Shown piece by piece: positions 35,617 to 49,469 of a stretch of 64,000 nt of DNA (positions within the stretch are counted from its first letter, which is position 1; every line of letters begins with the position of its first letter). Origin of the DNA: Melieria omissa (taxonomy: Eukaryota > Arthropoda > Insecta > Diptera > Ulidiidae); assembly GCA_963971225.1 (NCBI GenBank), contig OZ020267.1:104402392-104466391 (forward strand). The letters are read 5' to 3'. The position numbers were made by a program, and so were the translations under genes. The notes below the pieces were generated by a model. It was given only the letters and a program-made list of their open reading frames with translations, was not told the origin of the DNA and searched no databases.

Positions 35617-35799
35617 CGCACAGAACGGCAACGAACCAGAGCCGCTGTTATGGTCCGAAAGCGGGTGGTTATAATGCGGCGAGAGCAAAGGACAGAGAGC
35701 GCATTAAGTGACGAACGCCGACCGTGTCGCGACGTTTTAATGGGCCAGAAGAGCGCTGTCGCTGGACAAGAGCGATAAGCAACGATCGACATTAATTGC

Positions 35800-37384
35800 A
35801 TGCGACATGTGAAGTCGTTGGGAGTTTTTACTAATGCACACAAATACTTAGTTGAAGCCATAAGTAACAGTGTCATAAAACCGGCTGCACTAATAAGCGC
35901 ATTAAAAATTTTGTATTAACATGCAAATGAGTATTGGAAGAAAACGTGGAAGATGTCGAAGGAGAATCGAAAGATATTTGGAGAGCTTTCACACTCACTG
36001 CTTGTCAGCTGTAGACTCTACTGATGCTGATGCTTTTGTTTTGTAGGCCAAGTATGTGATAAAGGTTGGTTGTGAATAGCGCTTTAAATATGTCATACTT
36101 TGATACGAATCAGTAGGAAATTTTCCAAGCACTGATAGGTTAGTATGGGATTTTCAGATGCTGTAAAATTTACAGAATAACAGAAAATGCATTGTTCGTT
36201 TGTGCAACAAAAGTTGAAATGATCGATGGTAAAAGAAATTCGTACGTGAAACCTTCACACAGTAATTAAATCAAATTTCAAGTTTGCATGTTAACAAAAA
36301 ATTAATGTAAAACAAAATCCAACAAATACCTACATTTGCTTAAAAAATATTCAAACTTCACAATTTGCTTAACATAATTTCCTCATACAAATCATAGCTT
36401 TAAGGTGTCTTTATAAAACCGGCTTGTGGTAAATAACTCAATGAACAGCATAAGAAAGTTTGTTAGAATTTGGTGAGCATTAAATGTAGAGAAATTTCGT
36501 GTTAGAAGAAATTCTGTGACGTTGTGGTTTATAGAATAAACCATGATATTTTTGTATCATGGAATAAACTATAAAATTGAATATTTATAAATGGAAATCT
36601 CTACTTGACAGGTTTAAAAAAGTGCAATCAAACGATGACATAACATAAAACATAAATCATAAATTACAAAGTGAACAGAAAGACGTAGTTTATAAGAAGC
36701 AGTTTTAATATGTCAAAAGTTTCTTGCTTCTTTGTAAAATTAGGAGTTTTTCTACGCACAAAAACAATAACATTTGCTTTTCTTCTAACCATCACCTCAT
36801 TTGCATTAAAATCTTATTGAATAATAGATAATAACAACAGAAAAAACTTATCAAAACAAAGAACCTCAATCACACACTCACACATTACATTTCCTACATT
36901 TAAAATAATTTCAAAAATGCCAATAATTTTATCTTTGGCAAACAATTCATACTTCCGTCAATCAAACACACACGTGCAAATTTTGTAAATCACTTTATAT
37001 TGCACGCATATATGAATCTGATGTGTTACGCGCGCCATATAATCACAAAAGCCATACAACGCACCTCATTCAAAATTTGTCAATTTGTAAACGTTTTTAT
37101 TTAAAGATTCGCGGAAGTTACAAAGCTTTTTAAATTAGTATACGTTATTTAAGTTAATTTTAAAATTAACAACAAATATCTTGTATAAATTTTATGGCAA
37201 ATTTATTTAAAATCAACACTTAACTGTGAAAAAATATGTCCATGTAAAGCTAATAAAAACTAAAAAAAAAACGTTACTTCTATTAATTTGCTCATTTCAA
37301 TTAAACATGAGTATTAACGAAAATTTTCAAAGCAACAACATTTTCATTGAAGGTTGTATGGTCGTGTTTAATTGCTATATGAGT
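35800..37384. other. Intergenic between Acer and the Ance promoter
   Basis: AT-rich, no gene recognised. It should hold the Acer 3' UTR just below 37385 (minus-strand ATTAAA near 37370) and possibly Ance regulatory sequence near 35.8 kb. Confidence 0.4.
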
Positions 37385-39712
37385 TTAGGTGCTAAACGGT
37401 GGACAGCAATTGGACGCAACTTCTGCAAATGTTAAATAATCAAATTGAATAAAGAAAAAGCAAATATTGAAGCACAAACAACTTACTGTTGGTGTTGCTC
37501 CAGCCCAGAGGTACGCCTAGTCGCCTGTTTTCTGCACGCAGCCACTTGCGCAGTGGTTCAAAATATTCCAGCAATGCAGCAGGATCCATTTCTGTGTCAC
37601 CGGTCAATTCTTCCAGCGCCTCCTTCCAGTGTTTGGAGGCGCCAAGTGCAAGGAATTGTCTGCAGTAAGAAGAAAATTCAATAACCAATTTTACAAAGTA
37701 CAAGAAAATCGTTTACCCAAAAGCATTGCCCGCCTCTTTGCTGTTGAAAATATCACAATTATCCAGCGTTAGATCTGGATCGCCTTTGACGTACTGTCCT
37801 GCCCTGATACACAATGCTCTGTGCAGCTGAAATTGGAAAATGTGTGAAGCAAAATAGCGCAAGTACTCCACATCGGCATCAATGTGGTACTTGGCCGTCG
37901 GATCGAAATCAAGATTCGTGCGCATTATGGGCGGTTCAACGCCACTAAATTCGGAACGCATTACCCAGAAGGCACAATTCCAGTTGGATTCTTCAACATC
38001 GCCACGAAAGATAGCATAACGATACTTATCCATGGTGTAAGCAAAGGGCAGGAAAACTATCTTTTTCATTGCCTGCAAATGAGTAAAATAATCAAATAAA
38101 TGATTTTTTTAAACAAGTGATTTAAGCAAAACTCACTGTTTTAAATAATTCATTGATGCGACTTTTCTCATCCAATTTGCCCACTGGAGTCAAATTGATG
38201 CTATTCAAATGTTTTGGCGAGGACACCGACAAGGCAATCACATCGCCCACTGCCTCATGAAAGCCCGGATTGGGTGCACCACGAAAAGCGGTGGGTTGCT
38301 GCTCATACTGCAGATAGTACTGTATATGGCCCAGCTCATGGTGCACCACATACAGATAGTGCGTATTGATCTCGGTGCACATCTTAATGCGCACATCGCT
38401 GTCCTGATAAAAATCCCAAGCGGATGCATGACAAACCACCTGTCTGTCGGCGGGACGTGTCAGCATGCTCAGCTTCCAAAAACTGTCCGGCAGTGCGCGC
38501 ATATTGAGTGACTTGAAAAATTCATCTCCCAACTCAAACAACTTCTGCACAGTGTAATTAAGTGCCAGCATTTGATCAGTTACATCGACAAATGCCTTCT
38601 CCGGATAGGGTGTGTACAGTTCAATGGCCTCGTCCCATTGCTGCGCCCACATATTGCCCAGCAAGTGCATGGGAATGTTGCCCGTCTGGGGCACCACCTC
38701 GTCGCCATAGTGTTCGCGCAGCCTATAGCGCACATAGCCGTGCAACTCGCGATACAGCGGCAATATGGCTCGGTACACGCTATCCAGATTTGTTTCGAAA
38801 TCAGAATCGCCATAGAAGTGTATCCAGTAATCGGCGTAGGAAGGAAAATCTGTGGCATACAGAAAAAAATCATGCAATTCGTTTACTTGAGAAAATATAA
38901 GTGTGTGAAATGTTTAAGTAAATAAAACGCCACATTAGACCACTGTGCTTCACCTCAGCTTATCACTAGAGAGCGCTTCTTAGAATAGCTTTAACAATTT
39001 TTGTAAACAAATCTAAATTAAATAAATAAATTATAGCAACAATTTTCATTATCTATAACTCACCATTCAATCTGGCCGCCTTGGCGCTGAGCTCCACATA
39101 CTTGGCGAAATTGTCGCGCATGGGCGTGCCCGCCTTGTCGTACCACTCGCGCCAGTAGTGCTCCAGCTCCTTGGGATTGCGACTGTTCGAGAGGCGCTCC
39201 TGTACGTGCGGTTCCAGCGCCAGTGCACAGTTTAGTGGATCATCGAACGAGCACACATTCACAGTGGCATAGTTGGACTGCATTTTGCTTATGGCATTTT
39301 TCAGCTCCTTGTAGTCCTTCTCGCTGAGCGCATCAAAGCCCAGAACGCCAAGTATCTCCACCTGTCGTTGTATGGCCTCGTCGGGCACCTTGTCAAAGTC
39401 GGCATTGTGTATCTGCTGTGCCATTAGCTTGTTGATCTGTGCATTCTCGGCAGCAATGGCAATCATAGCGAGGCGATTCTGCTCTGTGACATTGGTGTTG
39501 TAGGCATAGACGGCCAGGTATTCGGTGTGTTTGCGCTGGCGTAGCAGTTCGTTTTCGCGTTGGAAAAAGGTGCGCGCCACCAGCGTCAAAGCGGAGCAGC
39601 TGTCGTCGGGCAGCGATGCAGCTGCGTCCGCGGACACATAATTGAGCCTGCAGCCATTGACTAGCAGAGCGAGCAGCGCCAGCAGGCACAGCACAATCGA
39701 GTACAATCGCAT
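37385..39712 (-). CDS. Acer: Acer-like angiotensin-converting enzyme, 642 aa
   Basis: Five exons: 39712-39064, 38849-38137, 38072-37717, 37659-37487, 37422-37385; 1929 nt including stop, all GT-AG. A hydrophobic signal peptide occupies residues 1-20 and no membrane anchor is seen, so a secreted M2 zinc peptidase is expected. HELGH lies at 387-391 with Glu415 as third ligand. The substrate-contact Gln286, His357 and the Lys/His/Tyr set in PTAKYHID and VEYLRY are all kept, so it should be active. The C-terminus after the last junction, KVASNCCPPFST, resembles the Cys-Cys ending I remember for Drosophila Acer, as does the block [20 protein letters not shown]. Compared with Ance, the introns after exon 1, after LPQ and between exons 5 and 6 are absent, giving longer exons. 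In Drosophila Acer lies away from Ance; here they are neighbours. The Acer assignment is from memory; another ACE paralog is possible. Confidence 0.85.
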
Positions 39713-41605
39713 CCTCCAGCTGCAGCTCGGTTCAAGCGCTTCACAAATAGGTTTTTCCCAATCAGCCGCCGACAGTTGTGTGCCCCAACGCAGACCACGC
39801 GAGACTGTCGAATGGTGAATTATAGCCGCTCAAGTTCAAGTAATTGGCAGCTTATGATCGGCACGTAGTAGAATCTGCAAAATAGCAGAGAATCAGTCAA
39901 TTGAGAACCGTTAAAGCGTTGCTCAATCGGGCGCACTTTTCTCTGAGGTTATCGCCGCTTGAATAGCAAAATTCAGTTTCAGTTCGTTAAAGCCACCAAA
40001 AAGCAAGAAATGCAATGATTTTAATTATTTTTTTTTATATTTATGTCTGTTTGATGTGAAGAAAAAGTGCACAAAAGAATTTTGAAGTTTTTCTATGCAG
40101 AATTTTCAGTTATTCGATATTTTTGTATTTTTCAACGCAGGTCGGGCGTCGGCCTTGTTCGGTTTACTGTGGTTCGTGTGACAATTTGTTGATTGTCAAT
40201 TTTGAAAATTTAAATCAATTTTTCTTACTGTTTTCTGTGTTTTTCTCTTGATTTATTAAGTTTTCATAAATGTTTGTGCGATTTGATTTCTGTTTTGTTT
40301 TGCTTTTTATCGCTGTTTGTTTTTATTGCCATGAACGTTGCTGCTGTTTGATATCCTGGGCAGAGTTGCCAGCACTGATTGTTTAGATTTTTTTAATAAT
40401 TAAAGAAATTTAAATTTGTTTAATAATTGTAATTACGAATACTTGTAAGAAGCAAAAGTACAAAATAACTTCCACAAATAAACGCCTCTGATTAGAATAA
40501 TACCCGAAAAATTTTGTTCTCCCTGTTGCAACAGTTTAAAAAACACTAATTTAATTGTATAATAAAAAAAAAAACACAAAAGCAATGCACTTAACCCATT
40601 ATACAATCTTTTTGTTTTGATTAAGCTCGCACATTGCTGTCTTGCAGCTTTTTATAAACTCTCAACGCGCTGCTCACATAGCACACAAGTTTTACCTTAT
40701 CAAAATGTTGTTTATTTTTTGTTGTTGTATTTGGTTCACATTCGCATTGCTGACAAAAGATACATTTTTATATATTTCTTGATTAATATGAAGGTATGCA
40801 AATATAATTCACAATGAGCTCTTCGTTTCGATCGCTTCATAATTATATTATCAAGTACTGTGGGGGAATTTATATTATCGTTTGTTTTGAAAGCACGTTA
40901 CTTGATATCTGCGTTGAGCCCATAGATTATGTAAATAGTATACAAAATTCTCAACTTCTCACTTCAATTAGTAAAATGACCAGATATCTGGATTTTACAA
41001 ATTGCTCCTGGATTAATTTAAACTGCAACCAAGATGAATTATAACATCTTCATTTTCCATTAACATTTTGTTTCTAAATGCTTTGTTCTAAAAACAAAAG
41101 ATTTACATTTGGGGATGCAATCGCTTCAGATGTAAATCTTTTGCTGAATCAATAAAAATTTTTATATTTCCCAACAAAGAATTTAATGGTTACGCTGTCT
41201 TTTTGTCTAAAGTTGCAAACCGATCATGACATTTGTTGTTGTACTGTTTCTGCCTAGTTTTCTTTATCTACCAATTAATTTCTCTTACGTTTAAGAATAA
41301 ACGGCTTTTTGAAACAGGTCTCTAAGTCCACAGCAATCATAGTTTTTCATCTACAGTAAATATGTTGGATCTACAACTCGGCCGTTGAAAAAAATTCACT
41401 CCAAGCATGGCTCAACAATACGGTTGCAGCAAGCCACCAGCTGAATGTTTATCACTTCTGTCAAAATCGCCGGTGTCAGTAGGGGTGCTGTGGTGCCGCA
41501 TCGGCTAAAATGAAAACACTGAACTGAAAACACCTGACCCAACCACTTTTCCCCTTTTTAACTAGAAATACAGCGCCGTCTGGCAACAATTACTTTTGTT
41601 TGTTT
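39713..41605. other. 5' flank of Acer and intergenic sequence
   Basis: No gene recognised. On the minus strand CTGCTATTTTGCAG at about 39891-39878 is a fair 3' splice site, so Acer may have another 5' non-coding exon. A 20 bp inverted pair AAAAGATTTACAT(T/C)TG near 41095 and 41128 forms a short hairpin-like palindrome. Confidence 0.35.
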
Positions 41606-41812
41606 TCAGTTGCCACCCCTTTCGTAGGAAAATATCAACTGATTTTGAGAGTAGCGATTAACAATCCAACCAACAAAATACATACGGTTTTTGGTGTTGC
41701 CGGGATGGTACAACCTTATTATTGAGCCATGACTCCAGGTTTGCGGCTTTACCGATGCAATTGTTGAACGGATTGTGAATACCTCAAATATTTTTTGTTT
41801 AACAGCATTCAT
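41606..41812 (-). CDS. Unrecognised small ORF, 68 aa
   Basis: ATG at 41812 to the stop at 41606 gives a basic 68-residue frame, ending in an aromatic and Asn-rich stretch (IIRLYHPGN...FVGWIVNRYSQ). Its composition looks more protein-like than the neighbouring shadow ORFs, but I recognise no domain or motif. The open frame extends upstream without another ATG. No obvious intron or promoter. It may be a small gene, a broken retrocopy or chance. Confidence 0.2.
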   Translation of the reverse strand: MNAVKQKIFEVFTIRSTIASVKPQTWSHGSIIRLYHPGNTKNRMYFVGWIVNRYSQNQLIFSYERGGN

Positions 41813-41899
41813 AAGAAGTTTTTGCGAAAATTTGTCTATAAATATTTCATTGTTGTACTTAAATATCCGTTTTTTATAACAAATTACTTTACTTTGCAC

Positions 41900-44800
41900 T
41901 TCGATTTAAAAAAAATTACGTTTTTACGCCACATTCGTACAATTTCTAAATAGCATTTCTACTGTTTCGCCTCTTTTTGCATCGCTACTCGCCGCTACGT
42001 GGGTTCGTGGCGCTGCCAACGAATGCTAAACCAAAGCGTAGACGTCACACATCGACTCCGCTTTGCATTGAAATTTCTTGTTTATTTCGTTTGAATGAAG
42101 CATTTTATCACACACTTTGCCATTTATCCAAATTCCATGAGCTCCAATTGTCAAAATGCACGAAAATTCCTGTTAGTGTGTGATTCGACATGTTTGCGTT
42201 CGTGTCGCGTGCGGTGTTTTCGTTGTGCTTCGGCTATTTTTTAACGGGAAAATTCAGATAATTTGTGCCAATTTGCACAATTTCCAAGCGCCACTAAATC
42301 AAAAAGGTAACCGAAACAAAATGATGGCCAAATTTTGAATACCCGGATGGTTGCGTATTTCCGTTGTGAACTTTCGTAACCGTGTTTGGGGCCCCGTTAG
42401 ATGCCGGCAGTGTTGCCGTTTTTCGGCTTCGCTGGGGGCCAACGCAAACAAAAAACAAAAAAATGAACGTCAACAAACGCGCATCCAACGAATGTGTTTG
42501 CCATAAATGAGGATTTAGTTTAAAAATTTTGGCAAAAAGCATTAAAGTATCCCTGAATGAGTGCGAAATGCTCAAACTTCAGTGTTGTGATATGGACAAT
42601 TGCTGTCAATTGTGCGCCAAATTAATGCGAATTTATTGATGGACCAAGTTGTCAGTGGCAATTTGCATTTCGAATTGAAAATTGGCAACTGTCTGTGTTA
42701 TTAATTAATTTTAAATTGTATGCGCCCCATCAGTTTTGTCCCAAAAAACATTGTAGCCTTGCGAAAGTTTTCACAAAATTGTTGGAATTGACTGCTGACA
42801 GTCTGGTGTTGCAATGTGCCCACAAAATTGTAGACAATTACAAACTCACCTTCACATTTGGCTCCACTTATCTGTAATTTCCGAAATCATGCCATCACAC
42901 AAACTCGCTGCACTCAACTTCACACAATGTTTGCGTTGGTTCGCGCCTGACGACAAGAAAGAAGCTAAAAAATTGCGCTCAAATTGCGTTTGACTGCCGC
43001 ATGCAACAATGCGTGTACGTTCGACTTTTTTCTCATTAAAAATAAATATAAAATAACATAAACTCCGACAGCCCAATAACAAAAACCACACAACACAAAC
43101 TAAAGGCAACAGCGGAAGAATGCGAAGAAGCGCAAAAGCGAAACCAATTCAAACGCACAACAACAAAAGTGGGCAACCAAATAAATAAATAAATAACGTT
43201 TGCACTGAAATGCGTGCACAGCGATGTACTTTTTCTTTGGCTAGTTAAATGTTATATACAAAAGTGATGGAAATTGTAGTATCGCTTTTATTTTTTTCGT
43301 ATTGAATTGTGTCGATATTGACAGCGTTGTTGGCATTTAGAAGGAAGTTAATCAAGTGAACGTGGCTAATGAATGTTGCAGTCTTTGAATTAGTTTAGTT
43401 TGAAGTTTTGGTTTTGTAAAGTTGAGACTTAAAAATAAAAAAAATAAAATATAAAATTTCCCAACATTTTTTTTAAATCATTGCATACAATGATTGACAA
43501 TGACAATGACAATGATGACATTAACACTAAAATGGTTAATTGTGTCAAAATGGCTCCATTGAGTACTTCTGTAATATTATTTTATTGCATTGTTTTTTGG
43601 CGGAAATTCTTTCATGACTTATCTTAAAAATAAAAATTAAGTTAGAAATTGAACACATTGCTACACAAATTTAGTCCTATTTTGTAACAAAGTTTCCTAT
43701 AGTTGATCCCACGATCTCAATTTCGTTAGTCCAATGTTGCTCAGCTTTATTTTTTTTAATATATCTGGTTTTATCACTTTTAACTTAATTAATTTGCGCA
43801 GATCTGATGGTCAATGCTTAAAATATTGAATTGTTTCTTTAATTTAATTTAATAAATGCAATTTTGACATATAAATTCTTTGTTTGTGTACCAAAAACTT
43901 TATCCAATTATTAAATTTAATATATTGTTTTCTATCAAAATTTCGTTTTAGCTTCAAACTTCGAAGCACTATTAAAGGGTTGCAAACAAATTTGATGATG
44001 TAAAACAATTTATTTAAAACATCTGAAATAAAATTAACGAAAATTAAAAATTAAAATGAAAAATTATAAATAAAAAATACTCATAAAGTCATAAAAAACA
44101 TAGTAAGTGTGTAATTTCTATCACTTCCCAAGGCCGCAAAGTGTAATTTTACGTGGTCTGCTATTGCGTGTGTAATGTTTGTGAAAACAATTAAAATATT
44201 TTGTGTAAAACAATTTTTTAAGTGAAACGTGAAACAAATAAAATCTACAATAAAGTGCTAGAAAAAAATAGTTTGTATGAAATATGCGGTGGAATATGAA
44301 TACAAAATAATTTTAAAAAAATTACAAAAAATTAATCAATTAATTCCAAAACGAAGAGTTACTACAATAATTAAAAAATAAAATTGAATACAAACATACA
44401 AAATAATTAAATTATTTACAAAAATTAAAATAAAACACAAAAACGAAATATTCAAATTAAATACAAAAATTAAAAAAATAATAATTTTAATACAAAAATT
44501 AAAAATTCAATTTACTTTAAAAATTAAAATTCAATACAAATATTAAAGAAAAAAAAACAAAAAAATCTAATACAAAGAAAATAATAAAATTTAATACAAA
44601 CGAAATAATTAATGCTAATAATTAATTAATAATAAAATTAATAAAAAAATAAAACAAAAAATCTAATACTAAGAAAAAAAATTTAATACCAAACAAAAAA
44701 TTAATACTAACACAAAATTAAAAAAATAAAAATAATACGAAAATAAAAAATTGAAATTAAATACAAAAATTAACAAAAATTATTTTAATACGAAAGTTAA

Positions 44801-45034
44801 AGAAATTTAAACAAAAATTAAAATTAAAATTCTATATATATAAAAAAAATTAAAACCCAAAAAATTCTTTGGAATCGAATTTTAATAATAAATAATAATT
44901 AAAACACAATTTCAATAAAAAATTCTAATTATTTAACACAAAAATTGTGCCCACATTTTTGTGGAAAACAAATAAAAATTGTTGACCACCACAACGTGGC
45001 GTGTAAAGAGTACGCAATCAATCGCCATCGCGCC
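41900..45034. other. Upstream region of the CenG1A-like gene
   Basis: No gene recognised. 41.9-43.2 kb has a more balanced composition with CG-containing words and may hold promoters or 5' non-coding exons; AAAAAG|GTAACC at 42306 is one possible plus-strand donor. 43.9-44.94 kb is very AT-rich with degenerate [18 protein letters not shown] repeats. Confidence 0.35.
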
Positions 45035-45440
45035 ATGAATAATTACCAGCACCAGACGCCGCCACCTGTAGCGCGACACCATCACTTGCCGCCACCGCCG
45101 CCGCCGCATCATGCACACCACCATCAGAATCATCACACCGCACATGTCACCGTACACCACACGCCGCCGCAATCGATCGCGGCCAGCGCGCAGGCGGCGG
45201 CGTCAATTGCGCTACCGCAACATGCAGCGCCGCTGCTGCCGCCACAACCGCAGCCGCCGCAGCAACAACAGTCGCAGCAGCAGCCGCTGATTAGCAATTC
45301 GCTGGCCATACGTCAGGAGATTCAGCGCTTCGAAAGTGTGCATCCGTCGATTTATGCAATCTACGATCTAATCGATTTGCTGCCCATGGCGGACGCGCAG
45401 ATCGCACAGCAGATACGCGATCACGTCGTTTGCATTGAAG
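45035..45440 (+). CDS. CenG1A: First coding exon of a centaurin-gamma/AGAP ArfGAP (CenG1A-like), partial
   Basis: The exon runs from ATG 45035 (context CGCGCCATGAAT) to the donor GAAG|GTGAGT (intron starts 45441), 135 codons plus one base, so phase 1. The first ~90 residues are low complexity: His-, Pro-, Gln- and Ala-rich tracts, common in fly N-termini. The end is highly specific: [20 protein letters not shown], then [10 protein letters not shown] and [12 protein letters not shown]. This is the segment just before the Ras-like GTPase (GLD) domain of AGAP/centaurin-gamma proteins, which combine GLD, PH, ArfGAP and ankyrin domains and control Arf GTPases in membrane traffic. The expected following exon (GLD domain) was not found downstream, so intron 1 extends past the window end. 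Drosophila CenG1A is, to my recollection, near Ance, supporting synteny. An in-frame upstream ATG at 44945 exists but adds a non-conserved leader. Confidence 0.82.
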
Positions 45441-45944
45441 GTGAGTGCAATACCTGATGGCAAATTGCCGCATTGCTGCTCGCGGCTCGAGCAATGCAAT
45501 CGGCACTTGGCAACTGGCAAACCGTCTGTCTGTCCGTCTGTCTGTCTGGCTGTTTGTAGTTGCTTTCAAAAATAAAATGATTATTATTCTTTTTCTTCTT
45601 TGCTGTAGTCGTCAGCAATTCGCCTTTCGTAAAATGCGAAATCCAATAATTGTTTTCTTTCTATTTAACTTTTGCGCCGTTCGGTGAAAGTTTTCAATAA
45701 ATTGTGCAGAATGTGGGTATAGTCGTTTGATTAGTTATCTCTGGCACTAATGGCAATTCAAATGCTGATTAAATTGAAGACAGCTGCAAGAGGTTCGAGG
45801 GGGAATATAAGGAATGAGAAATCACTATTGGAAGTTGAAGTGTAAAAGATTGTGTGTATGTGTGTGTTGCATTCGAGCTTATCACATTGAGATTTTCTTT
45901 TATTATTTAAACGCGGATAAACCAAACTGTCAACAATCTTCTTT

Positions 45945-46535
45945 ATATTATTTAAGATATCTTTATTCTATGAAATGATGAGGCTTAGGCTTCTTAGACT
46001 TCTTATCAAAGATATCTTTATTCTCTCAAAAATTCCATTGCAGTTTATTCTATCAAAAATAACTTTATTTAATCAAATATTTTTTTACAATTTTTTCTGT
46101 CAAAGATGTCTTTATTTTCTCAAAGAATACAACAGTTTTTATTTTATCAAAGATAGCTGTATTCTCTCAGAATATTCTATATGCATATTATTCTATCAAA
46201 GATACCTTTATTCTCTCAAAGTCTCCATTACACTTCATTCTATCACACATATCTTTATTTCCTGAAAGACTTTGTTGCTCTTCGTTCCGTCAAAGATGCG
46301 GTAGTTCTTTATTCGCTTAAAGATTCCATTACTCTTTATTTTATCAAAGATATTACTATTCTCTTAGAGTATTCTTTATATTAGAGTATTCTTTATATTA
46401 TCAAAGATATCTTTTTTCTCTCAAAGATTCTAATACAGTTTATCTTATCAAAACCTTTGTTGTCTCAAAGACTACAAAGTGTAACTTCATTCTATCAAAA
46501 AAAAATATTCCATTATTCTTTTATCGAAGATATCT
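45945..46535. repeat. ~55 bp degenerate minisatellite
   Basis: TTTTATCAAAGATA(T/G)C(T)TTATTCTCTCAAAGA-like units recur about ten times (for example near 46005, 46042, 46098, 46147, 46196, 46290, 46344 and 46400). Long plus-strand open frames here come from the repeat. Confidence 0.85.
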
Positions 46536-46924
46536 GAGAGAATCTAAAAATGTCTACTAAATTGTACCAAAATTTGGTTCTCCACATTTTTCAGCTCATT
46601 AATTTCTGATTAATGATGATTAATCAAAACTGACAAGAAACCACAATAATTACTCGAAATATTTTATATGGAAACATGGGAGTTGAAGTCTTTTTTAAAC
46701 TTTTAATCAGGCATAGTTTTTTTCAAAAGTTAGACCTAGACTCACCTGGCTTTGAATTCCTATTATTACTAATAGCCGAGGTTTGGTTCTATAAATTTAT
46801 TCATTTCTTAAAATGTATTCATTTCTCTCCATCTAAAAGGTTTTATCATCAAACCATGTATTCATACTTGATTTCTTGCATCATCTTCAAAAGTAGATTG
46901 AACACTTAAGTTTCGCATAATCAT

Positions 46925-47615
46925 GGATAGCAAACTCTGCAGATTCTCTATGGAAGATAAGAAACATCTGTGCATGTTATAACCGAATGTCTCGCCCCCA
47001 TACATGAGAGGATTCTAATACTAGGAAGGATACAGAAGGAAAAGCTGTCTGAAATCTATCTAAGCAAAATTGAGGAGTTCCTCCTGTAAGGAAAAGGGAT
47101 TAGACACAATAATTCAGCGTTGGACGCAGTGTCCCTGTCAAATGTTCGACTCCCGTACCTTCAATCCAGGTTCCATGCACGCAAACAATATCTAGGAGTA
47201 AGAACACACCTGCCAACAACAACAAACACATCTGGGTATCAGTAAACTCATCACTGAGGGGACAGACAGCTATTAGAAACATCTATTCAATCTAACCGTA
47301 ACTTCATCAGCACAATGTTTCCTAAGGTCACGAAAAGCTACTTAATAGCGAAAGACTATGATTGTCTTATTTACTTTGACTTCTGTGTCGATCCTAAGTT
47401 CTCCGTTTCTTATTGGCCTTATTTACCTTTCAACTCCATACATCAGGGAGATGTACCATTCCCATTCCTGTGCCTTAAAAAAGATAAGTTCCGCCTTTTC
47501 AGTGCCGTGAAACGAATAGTTTAAGCCTTTTCAATATGATATCACAATGAGCTCTTTCTTTGTGCTTAACTAAGCTTTTCACTAGACATCTGCCACTCCA
47601 ACCTAACCTAACATA
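46925..47615 (+). mobile_element. Degenerate LINE 3' fragment with CCTAACC tail
   Basis: 46930-47090 reads, with interruptions, a Cys-containing RNase H-tail-like frame (LITECLAPIHERI, then SEIYLSKIEEFLL and a stop), typical of jockey/I-type ORF2 C-termini. The block 47515-47615 contains ATCACAATGAGC, TTTGTGCTTAA and CCACTCCAACCTAACCTAAC and matches the 3' end of the remnant at 56.27-56.55 kb, so both come from one family. Confidence 0.6.
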
Positions 47616-49376
<1,761 letters not shown>

Positions 49377-49469
49377 CTATCTGTCATTATTCATCCACAT
49401 TATCTCTAATTCTCTTACAATTTTATTTAATTTTGGCCTATCTATCTATCTATCTTTCTATCACCTATC

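Noticed and set aside
35545..35778. Arg-rich plus-strand frame
   Set aside because: Overlaps the GC-rich Ance promoter region; no homology, and composition explains the lack of stops.
45975..46265. Plus-strand frame rich in Phe/Tyr/Leu
   Set aside because: Arises from the ~55 bp minisatellite; the period keeps the frame open.
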